Positions 15,391 through 21,889 of a stretch of 25,180 bases of DNA are shown here, one piece after another (the first letter of the stretch is position 1; each line of letters opens with the position of its first letter). The notes beneath the pieces were generated by a model, which was given only the letters and a program-made list of their open reading frames with translations, was not told the DNA's origin and did no database searches. The DNA is taken from the IMG/VR virus record IMGVR_UViG_3300048927_000297, positions 1 through 25,180 of that record. One strand, given 5' to 3'. Position numbers and translations under genes: made by a program. Source of the DNA: a virus.

Positions 15391-16422
15391 ATGAGTAAGC
15401 GCAAATTCCGCAAGGCGACACAAACAACCGTCACAGCAGCCGCACGGCAGACAAGCGGCGCGGAGGCGTTCAGCTTTGGCGACCCGACGCCGGTGTTAGA
15501 CCGCCGTGAAATCCTGGATTACATCGAATGCTCGGGGAACGGCCAGTGGTATGAGCCGCCGGTCAGCTTTGACGGACTGGCACGCACGCTGCGGGCAGCG
15601 GTGCATCACAGTTCATCGCTGTATGTGAAACGTAATATCCTGGCCTCAACCTTCGTCCCGCACCCGTTACTATCACAGCAGGAATTCAGCCGGTTTGCCC
15701 TAGATTACCTGGTATTCGGAAATTCGTTTTTAGAAGTGATCCGCAACCAGCTCGGCGACGCCGTGGTGATGAAAACCGTGCCTGCAAAATATGCCCGCCG
15801 AGGGGTTGAGGAGAATACTTACTGGTTTGTGCAGCAATGGAAGGAGGCCCATCAGTTCGAAACAGGCAGCGTATTTCATCTGATTGAGCCGGACATTAAT
15901 CAGGAGCTGTACGGCCTGCCGGAATATCTCAGCGCCCTGAACTCAGCCTGGCTGAATGAGGCCGCTACGCTGTTCCGCCGCAAGTACTACCAGAACGGCG
16001 CGCACGCCGGATACATCCTGTACATGACTGACGCGGCACAGAGCAGCAGTGATATTGACCAGATGCGTAAGGCGATGCGTGACACAAAAGGCCTGGGCAA
16101 TTTCCGCAACCTGTTCATGTACGCGCCGAACGGCAAACCGGACGGGATCAAAATTCTGCCGTTAAGTGAAGTCGCAACCAAAGACGATTTCTTCAATATC
16201 AAGAAAGCCAGCCAGAACGATTTGCTGTGCGCGCACCGTGTGCCGCCTCAGATGATGGGCATTATTCCGGAGAACAGCGGGGGCTTTGGTGATTCAGTGA
16301 AAGCCTCGCAGGTGTTTGTTCGAAATGAGCTGACACCGCTGCAGGAACGGTTTAAAGAATTAAATGCGTGGTTTGGGGGGGAGGTGATCAAGTTTACTTC
16401 TTACGAACTGACACCAGAATAA
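15391..16422 (+). CDS. Q: Portal protein, gpQ-like
   Basis: A 343-residue portal (P2 gpQ 344), the dodecameric ring at the capsid vertex. Family segments include ILDYIECSGNGQWYEPPVSF, HHSSSLYVKRNILASTFVPH, DYLVFGNSFLEVIRNQLGDA and HRVPPQMMGIIPENSGGFGD. It is coupled to P by a 1-base gap. Its end marks the border of the accessory region. Confidence 0.96.
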   Translation: MSKRKFRKATQTTVTAAARQTSGAEAFSFGDPTPVLDRREILDYIECSGNGQWYEPPVSFDGLARTLRAAVHHSSSLYVKRNILASTFVPHPLLSQQEFSRFALDYLVFGNSFLEVIRNQLGDAVVMKTVPAKYARRGVEENTYWFVQQWKEAHQFETGSVFHLIEPDINQELYGLPEYLSALNSAWLNEAATLFRRKYYQNGAHAGYILYMTDAAQSSSDIDQMRKAMRDTKGLGNFRNLFMYAPNGKPDGIKILPLSEVATKDDFFNIKKASQNDLLCAHRVPPQMMGIIPENSGGFGDSVKASQVFVRNELTPLQERFKELNAWFGGEVIKFTSYELTPE

Positions 16423-16455
16423 GAAGCGGACATAACGCTAAAATATGGAAGTAAT

Positions 16456-16494
16456 ATAACCAATGGTTGATGTTTTTTGGGCACCATTGGTTAT
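16456..16494. terminator. Long inverted repeat between Q and the HEPN-like gene
   Basis: Perfect 12-base arms ATAACCAATGGT and ACCATTGGTTAT flank a 15-base loop. It sits between convergent gene ends (Q and the minus-strand gene), the place for a two-way terminator, but lacks a clean T-run. Part of the arm recurs at 7786-7797. Confidence 0.45.
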
Positions 16495-16508
16495 TGAGAA
16501 TCTCGTAT

Positions 16509-17354
16509 TCAATACTCAATGAATTGGATATCATTAAAAATAATGTCTAAACACTGCTTACCCGTTTGAGTTATTTTTCCACTTTCATCTAGCACAGCCT
16601 CTCCCATAGGACGCTCATCGTAATAACCACTAAACTTATACCCTGGATTATTTTCATCATGTTCAATTTCTTTAATTATCATTAATTTCAGATCGTCATC
16701 ATTCAATTTAGGATTTAACTTCTTAATTGTAAGACATAGTTTGATTAATTTTACTATCCTACCAGGTGATAATTTAAAAGTATTTTTATTCGCCTCAGCG
16801 TAATCATATTCGCAATCATAATTTTCGCACTGGAACTTATAAGAAGCCCTACCAAATTCTTTATCATTGCATGGAGCTCCAACCACCGCCTCTCTTAATA
16901 AAGTTAAGAAGCCACTATTAAATAAAATATTAGATTCTGAAAAAGAAACGCAAATATTATTAGATACACCTTCCTCATTGTAAATGTAATGATACTCATA
17001 AGGTATATGACCTTCATGAACATCATTACACCTAAAAACTTTGTAAATCATTTCTTGTAGGGCTTCTTTATCAGGGGTTAATTTTATTAATTCCTTGTAA
17101 TAAGCATTCTCACCTAAAACGAATCCCAGTATTTCAGGTATCCTCACTCCAAGAAATCTTTTATACCTTTCCGCATTTCCCATATCACCTTTAGATTTTC
17201 CATCATATAGTGACTTGGTGCCCTTAGGGAAAACCAATATCGCTGAAGCATCTATAGCAGTTAACAAAAGGAGAAGTGCAGATTCATATCGACCATTTTT
17301 TATCAAAAAATCCGAATCCTCAATTCTCTTTGCAATATAACCATGATTACCCAT
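16509..17354 (-). CDS. HEPN-like accessory protein, possible RNase
   Basis: A 281-residue AT-rich gene. The ATG at 17354 has a strong AGGAGG just upstream. The N-terminal half looks like a HEPN fold: a long helix GRYESALLLLLTAIDASAIL (about 21-40), then VFRCNDVHEGH with R108 and H113 in the R-x4-H arrangement of HEPN RNases. The C-terminal half is not recognised (KFQCENYDCEYDYAEANKNT, then LSPGRIVKLIKLCLTIKKLN). It is alone, convergent with Q, and differs in base composition from the phage genes. A toxin or abortive-infection RNase is the likely role, but no antitoxin neighbour is seen. Confidence 0.8.
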   Translation of the reverse strand: MGNHGYIAKRIEDSDFLIKNGRYESALLLLLTAIDASAILVFPKGTKSLYDGKSKGDMGNAERYKRFLGVRIPEILGFVLGENAYYKELIKLTPDKEALQEMIYKVFRCNDVHEGHIPYEYHYIYNEEGVSNNICVSFSESNILFNSGFLTLLREAVVGAPCNDKEFGRASYKFQCENYDCEYDYAEANKNTFKLSPGRIVKLIKLCLTIKKLNPKLNDDDLKLMIIKEIEHDENNPGYKFSGYYDERPMGEAVLDESGKITQTGKQCLDIIFNDIQFIEY

Positions 17355-17972
17355 AACCCCTCCTATCAAGCATAATTAATATGAAATATACCATTTTGAT
17401 TTGAAACAATCCCGCCATTCCATTTTTCAGTTTAGCTGTCATGTCCTTGATATAATGAAAGTCAGTCCGATCGCAATATTTTCTATTTGGATTTTTGATG
17501 AGTTTATTTATCTCAACGCTCAACCAAAAAATTAGGTAATTAAAAAATTAAGTGCCAATTCACTCGCACCATACCGGTATGCTTTTGAGGTTCATTGAGT
17601 GATGCCCGATTCAACCCCGATTATTTTTTAAACTCCTAGTGACATACTCCCAATTGATTAAAATAGAATAATGCTAACCAGATCTGCTTCTGGCACTCAA
17701 CTATCTTTCAGACCTAATTACTTCCAGACTAAAAAAGTTTTCAGACTTGTTATAAGCTCATGTATTTTAGGGAAGATTTTATTTCATTACTTACCCTATT
17801 GGCATAAGTCCTTAGCCAATAGTTGCATTCGAATATGTACGTCGATCCTTATATGCCGTTAATCATTCTGTATTATCTATGCTACGCAGAAATGTTTCTG
17901 TCAAGAACCGTCGTAAAAAAAAGTCCCGCGCTGCTGAGTGGTTCATTTTGACGTTCCACACCCTGGAGCGCG

Positions 17973-17991
17973 CAATGTTACCCGCCTGCCC
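17973..17991 (-). other. Candidate cos cleavage site
   Basis: The minus-strand 19-mer GGGCAGGCGGGTAACATTG resembles, from memory, the P2 cohesive end GGCGAGGCGGGGAAAGCAC, and has the orientation expected from the gene order. The next bases, CGCGCT and a GGTG-containing stretch, also resemble what I recall of the P2 left end. The match is partial (about 11 of 19). Confidence 0.4.
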
Positions 17992-18154
17992 GCTTCTGAC
18001 TTAACTCACCGTTTTTAATGCATGACTAAGATCGCCGCAAAGTAAGGCGAAAGGGGCGATCAGGTGTTTTTTGATCCTCTAGGTGGCATGCAAAACCATG
18101 CGCATCATGCATGCATGGCTCAGCCATACGACCGCGCTCGATACACATCATTTG

Positions 18155-18245
18155 TATTAGCTCAGACTTGACCTCACACAACTACGGCACAGAGCCAAAA
18201 CGAATCTGACAGGCAGCCCTGTGCCAGAAGCAGACATTGCTAAAT
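18155..18245 (-). repeat. Copy B of a ~90-bp repeat (inverted relative to 7868-7956)
   Basis: The reverse complement matches 7868-7956 at about 85% by eye, with one small gap. It lies between the cos candidate and the IS903 remnant. Unlike copy A it is not attached to an S gene. Confidence 0.85.
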
Positions 18246-18276
18246 CTGCTCTTTATTAAACATTAGGGTTCAGGTC

Positions 18277-18505
18277 AATTACAATCGCCGCACGATAGCG
18301 GAAACGGCGATGCACAGAGTAAAACCGTTGTTTGGTGGCTCTCAGATGCTGCGTGACTACGATGGGCAGGTCGCAGAGGCTCTGGCCATGGTGTGCGCAC
18401 TGAACAAAATGACAAAAGCAGCCATGCCTAAAAGCGTGCGTATTGCCTGAAAACCCGGCCTGCTACAGAGACGCTCGTCCGGAGTCTGATTTATTCAACA
18501 ATGCC
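18277..18505 (+). mobile_element. 3' remnant of an IS903-type (IS5 family) insertion sequence
   Basis: Codons 18277-18450 encode the last 57 residues of an IS903-type transposase (NYNRRTIAETAMHRVKPLFG, then LRDYDGQVAEALAMV and ALNKMTKAAMPKSVRIA), close to the known IS903 C-terminus. The right inverted repeat follows at 18488-18505: GATTTATTCAACAATGCC differs from the IS903 end at one position. The left end and most of the transposase are missing, so it cannot move on its own. Its right edge abuts the replication-gene fragment. Confidence 0.9.
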
Positions 18506-18744
18506 AATTTCTACCCCCACTTGATGAAAGTGAAGTCATCGGGATAGCTAAAATAATTTCTAAATGTAAACACAAGATACTTTCTTTTAATAGTTCCTCA
18601 GAGTATGTTAAATCGACCCACTTTTCTGAAATTAAAGTTGTAAGAGTAAAGAAAAGTAAGGGGGGTAGACCATCGTTAGGAAACCCTTGGACAGAAATGA
18701 ATATTAGCAGTTCTAAATACTTTAGGATGAAAAAGGAAAAAAGC
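18505..18744 (+). pseudogene. 3' fragment of a primase/replication-protein gene
   Basis: In frame from just after the IS end the translation reads LPPLDESEVIGIAKIISKCK, then FSEIKVVRVKKSKGGRPSLG and NPWTEMNISSSKYFRMKKEK. The first part resembles the PriCT helical domain of plasmid and phage primase/Rep proteins; the last resembles their C-terminal tail (GRPS..PW...GIS..YYR.KK). The rest was lost at the IS junction. No stop codon separates this frame from the DUF262 start at 18745. Confidence 0.55.
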
Positions 18745-19809
18745 ATGAGTGACGTAGAAGATCAGATAAAAGAATTAAAAAAAGAAGTTGATTTTGACAC
18801 AAGAGACTTCACGATAGAAATTATCGTACAGAAATACAATAAACGTCTAGATGAAGGTGAGAACGAGATTTTTGTTCCTGACTATCAAAGGGATTTTGTA
18901 TGGGATGAAGAACGCCAATCAAAAATGATTGAATCTATAATTCTCGGATTGCCCATTCCGTCTATTTTTGTTGCTGAAGATGTAAGCGGTAGACTTGAAA
19001 TAGTTGATGGTTCTCAAAGAATAAGAACGTTGAGTGCCTTTATTAATGAAGAGTTAATACTTTCCGAGTTGGGCAAAGTAACATCATTGAATGGTAAGAG
19101 GTTTAGTGATCTAGATGAGTCAAGGAAAAGGAAATTTAATAATACAGCAATTAGTATGATTGTTCTATCCGAAGATACCACCCCTGACATGAGGAACGAT
19201 CTTTTCGAAAGGATTAACAAAGGCAGTGATATCCTTAGAGGGATGGAGGTTAGGAAAGGTATTTACACAGGGGAATTTACTGACTTTATTTATAAGGAAT
19301 GCTCTGTGAATAGTAATTTTAGATCGCTAGTCCACCTAGCTAGCTCTGTGAAAAACAGACAGGAATATGAAGAGCTTATACTGAGATTCTTTGCAATTGG
19401 GGAAAAATATCCTAAGTTCCATCCTTTTTCTAGGAATGTAGGCACTGCGCTAGATGATTACATAAAAGATAAAAACACTTCATTTACGCCAGAAGAAAAA
19501 GAAATAATGTCTTGTTCATTTAATAGAATGGTTAACTTTGTTAAAAATAACTTTCTTTTTGGATTTTCAAAAGATAATGGAAAGGATACATCTAGGATGT
19601 TTTTTGAGGCTATATCTGTTGGTGTTCATCTAGCTTTGGAAGAAAACCCAGAATTAATAATTAAAGAGAAAATAGATGCAAGGAATTTATTGAGAGATCC
19701 AGCTTTCAAAAACTTCACCATGGGGAAATATAAAACGCACTCAAATGAATCATTGAAAGGAAGGATCGATTTTATTAAAAATAAAGTCTTGAATATGGGT
19801 TCTTTATAG
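18745..19809 (+). CDS. DUF262 protein, partner of a HEPN protein
   Basis: A 354-residue protein with the DUF262 (GmrSD N-terminal, ParB/Srx-like) fold. Motifs are VPDYQRDFVW (44-53), IVDGSQRIRTL (86-96, the DGxQR nucleotide-binding signature) and LFERINKGSDIL (153-164). The C-terminal half is helical, and no DUF1524 HNH nuclease follows as in GmrSD. I chose the ATG at 18745 because AAGGA precedes it; the frame is also open upstream into the replication-gene fragment, with an ATG at 18697. One base separates it from the HEPN gene. DUF262 proteins usually act as NTP-dependent sensors or nuclease regulators in anti-phage systems. Confidence 0.88.
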   Translation: MSDVEDQIKELKKEVDFDTRDFTIEIIVQKYNKRLDEGENEIFVPDYQRDFVWDEERQSKMIESIILGLPIPSIFVAEDVSGRLEIVDGSQRIRTLSAFINEELILSELGKVTSLNGKRFSDLDESRKRKFNNTAISMIVLSEDTTPDMRNDLFERINKGSDILRGMEVRKGIYTGEFTDFIYKECSVNSNFRSLVHLASSVKNRQEYEELILRFFAIGEKYPKFHPFSRNVGTALDDYIKDKNTSFTPEEKEIMSCSFNRMVNFVKNNFLFGFSKDNGKDTSRMFFEAISVGVHLALEENPELIIKEKIDARNLLRDPAFKNFTMGKYKTHSNESLKGRIDFIKNKVLNMGSL

Positions 19810-19810
19810 A

Positions 19811-20431
19811 ATGAATAGTGTCATTAAAAATGATTTTATATCTAGGTGCTCTGACATTAGGTGTCTACATGAACATTTAATTAATGTTAGTAACTGTAGT
19901 GGGACGGTTAAAATATCTTCAATTATAAAATCATCCATTTTTATGGCTTTATATAATAACGTTGAGGCCACGTTTTACTCTTTATTTGAGCGTATACATA
20001 GTGAAGCAAGTAAAATCCCATTCTCTCTGCTAGATGTAAAGCTGGCAACTATATTTAAAAATTTTTATTCTGATGGTGAAAATGCATCTAATGATATTTT
20101 ACACGAGCTTAAATTTCCAACTCTGAAAATTTATATCAAGAAGAAAAAGATATTTTCTGGTAATCTTGATGTAAGAAGAGCAATGGCTTTGTTTAAAGTC
20201 TATGGAATAGAATTTGATCCTAGTTTCAGTAAAAAAAAGTCAACAAGCCTAGTGATTATTAAGAATAAAAGAAATGCCATTGCACATGGTGAGCTTTCTT
20301 TTCCTGATGCTGGGAAATCTTTCAGCTATCAGAGAATCCTAGACCTGATAAATGATTCTGAAGGTATCTTATCTGATTTCATAGATCAGGCTGAATTATA
20401 TCTTATCAGGTTAAAAAGTAAGGTTCATTGA
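19811..20431 (+). CDS. HEPN-like nuclease (MAE_28990/MAE_18760 type)
   Basis: A 206-residue helical protein. R154 and H159 in IKNKRNAIAHGELSF form the R-x4-H motif of HEPN ribonucleases, with the polar N after R as in active members. The N-terminal helix SIFMALYNNVEATFYSLFER resembles the MAE_28990/MAE_18760 family. The start lies 1 base after the DUF262 stop with a weak ribosome site, so translation is probably coupled. A terminator follows. I infer a two-gene unit in which the HEPN protein is the RNA-cutting effector and the DUF262 protein the sensor or inhibitor. Confidence 0.88.
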   Translation: MNSVIKNDFISRCSDIRCLHEHLINVSNCSGTVKISSIIKSSIFMALYNNVEATFYSLFERIHSEASKIPFSLLDVKLATIFKNFYSDGENASNDILHELKFPTLKIYIKKKKIFSGNLDVRRAMALFKVYGIEFDPSFSKKKSTSLVIIKNKRNAIAHGELSFPDAGKSFSYQRILDLINDSEGILSDFIDQAELYLIRLKSKVH

Positions 20432-20453
20432 GACTAAACAACCTATATCAGAT

Positions 20454-20483
20454 AAAAGCCCTCTCTAGAAGAGGGCTTTTTTT
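20454..20483 (+). terminator. Intrinsic terminator of the DUF262-HEPN operon
   Basis: The arms AAAAGCCCTCT and AGAGGGCTTTT flank a 5-base loop and run into a T-tract. It is 22 bases past the HEPN stop. Confidence 0.92.
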
Positions 20484-20862
20484 CAGTTGAACTGTTCCCA
20501 TTGATTAACACAAAGTAGTGTTAGTGATTGGCTCTGGGTGATAACAATCACGAACTTCTGCTTTTCGCTCACAGCGGACCTAACGAACCTCCCACAGGTT
20601 TGCTTCGTGCCAAAAGCGGACGTTCTAGACATTGTGTCGTGCTGAGTATAAGAATTACGTTTAAGTATCAGCCATACAACTCTCTTGCAAAAAAAATGCT
20701 TGATTCTCAGATATACCGATGTATTCTTGAAAAACGGAAGAGCGCTATCGTGCCCCCGTTTTATATCACATCCTTTAGCCCATAATTTTGAGCATACGGA
20801 CGAGAGATAGCCTTAGTTCCCGGGTCAAACCGGTTTATGTATGCTTAGTTATGGAGCTTTAT
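20484..20862. other. Intergenic stretch before the 272-residue gene
   Basis: No convincing gene; the 85-residue frame at 20528-20785 has no ribosome site and an unlikely composition. Two blocks, ACAGCGGACCTAACG near 20570 and CCAAAAGCGGACGTTC near 20609, belong to a motif scattered through the accessory regions. The promoter of the next gene should lie here. Confidence 0.5.
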
Positions 20863-21681
20863 ATGAAATCTAATCTTGCTCGTGACCCTATTACCATGCT
20901 GGCAGCTGTTCTCCATGATATGATTTTTCCCCACGCTGATATTTTGACCGGAAAGGAACTGGATGACAACTCAAGAATGAGGGTGATCAAAAATACCGTC
21001 TGCTATGCATTTGGGTTTAAGAGTGCTTCTGATTTGGCTAATTATATTAACCTGACCTCTCAAAAGAAACACTTTGAATTTTTCAAAGATGAATTATGCG
21101 CCAAACTGGACATACTTAAAGACAAACTCGAAGAGAGGTTTGGAAAGACTGTAAACCTCAATATTTTCAAGAGTGAATCTATCATTCTGAAAGCATCCCG
21201 TCATCCCAGCGGTCGTCATAACTTTGAATATCAAGGGGATGATCGTAGGGCGTTTCCTGTGCAATTACAGGGTTTAATGATAGGTAATACTCATTATCGG
21301 GAATTTTACCAAGCATCTTTGAAATTGTACCATTTTCTTTTGTTAGCTGGGTTCAATGTTGAATTCCCCGGACTCATAAATCAGGATGAGTTGTACGGCG
21401 TATTAATTCCAATCGATAGTAAAACTCGCATTGTATTGCGTGATTGGATTTATAGGCGTTACGCTCCTGAGGATGATGAGAAAATTCGTCAGGATATTGA
21501 TAAAAAAATATTCGAGGCTATAAAATCAATCGGGCTTGTTTTTCAGGCTAACCTTTATGGTGAGTTTGGAAAAACAATAATACCCATGAAGATTATGGAT
21601 GACGCGCAAGGTATCATGATTCCTGATGTTTATTTCACAAGAAAATCAATTCAAGACCTACAATTGTATATTTACCGGTAG
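20863..21681 (+). CDS. Accessory protein of unknown function, 272 residues
   Basis: The ATG at 20863 has GGAG at 6 bases spacing; upstream in-frame ATGs at 20788 and 20851 fit less well. The protein begins MKSNLARDPITMLAAVLHDM, with a helical region around CYAFGFKSASDLANYINLTS, a lysine-rich helix (KLDILKDKLEERFGKTVNLN), then YREFYQASLKLYHFLLLAGF and a basic IVLRDWIYRRYAPEDDEKIR. No signal peptide, membrane segment or recognised catalytic motif. It faces A and is the last cargo gene, in the position of P2 tin/old, which exclude other phages. A defence role is inferred from position only. Confidence 0.8.
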   Translation: MKSNLARDPITMLAAVLHDMIFPHADILTGKELDDNSRMRVIKNTVCYAFGFKSASDLANYINLTSQKKHFEFFKDELCAKLDILKDKLEERFGKTVNLNIFKSESIILKASRHPSGRHNFEYQGDDRRAFPVQLQGLMIGNTHYREFYQASLKLYHFLLLAGFNVEFPGLINQDELYGVLIPIDSKTRIVLRDWIYRRYAPEDDEKIRQDIDKKIFEAIKSIGLVFQANLYGEFGKTIIPMKIMDDAQGIMIPDVYFTRKSIQDLQLYIYR

Positions 21682-21698
21682 GGATAAGTAAATTGAAA

Positions 21699-21735
21699 AA
21701 ATAAGAAATCGATTTAAAACCCCGGTTTCTTATTT
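21699..21735. terminator. Possible two-way terminator
   Basis: Perfect 10-base arms AAATAAGAAA and TTTCTTATTT flank a 17-base spacer, 17 bases past the 272-residue gene. It is AT-rich with a long loop, so its strength is uncertain. Confidence 0.4.
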
Positions 21736-21838
21736 ACTCCCATCCGGATTTATTTGGTGCACCACAAAACCGTTGACCTGCTCCCTGATAACCCACTCAG
21801 AAGGCTGTTAGCAGTGTCCGTTGATCGCTCAATCCAGA

Positions 21839-21888
21839 CTGTCAGATTTGATGATGTTTTACCTCGGATCAAGTCTGAAATAATACAC
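21839..21888 (+). repeat. Degenerate third copy of the 90-bp repeat
   Basis: It shares CTGTCAGATT and TCAAGTCTGA followed by TAATACA with copies A and B, in the same order but about 11 bases closer together. It lies immediately past the end of gene A. Confidence 0.45.
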
Positions 21889-21889
21889 A

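Larger units (their letters stand above)
17355..18276. other. Long non-coding stretch containing the cos candidate
   Basis: No convincing gene; a 63-residue frame at 17671-17862 lacks a ribosome site. The first half is AT-rich and should hold the promoter of the HEPN-like gene. From about 17920 the DNA becomes GC-richer, with a cos candidate at 17973-17991, several ATGCATG palindromes at 18015-18117, and the repeat at 18155-18245. In P2 cos lies between Q and the region downstream of A, as here. Confidence 0.55.

Noticed and set aside
17671-17862. 63-residue plus-strand frame
   Set aside because: No ribosome site and no recognisable features in AT-rich non-coding DNA.
18047-18066. AAGGCGAAAGGGGCGATCAG as a cos candidate
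   Set aside because: Similar to the P2 cos only in the wrong orientation for this gene order, and weakly.
20528-20785. 85-residue plus-strand frame
   Set aside because: No ribosome site, odd composition, and it spans repeat-like blocks.
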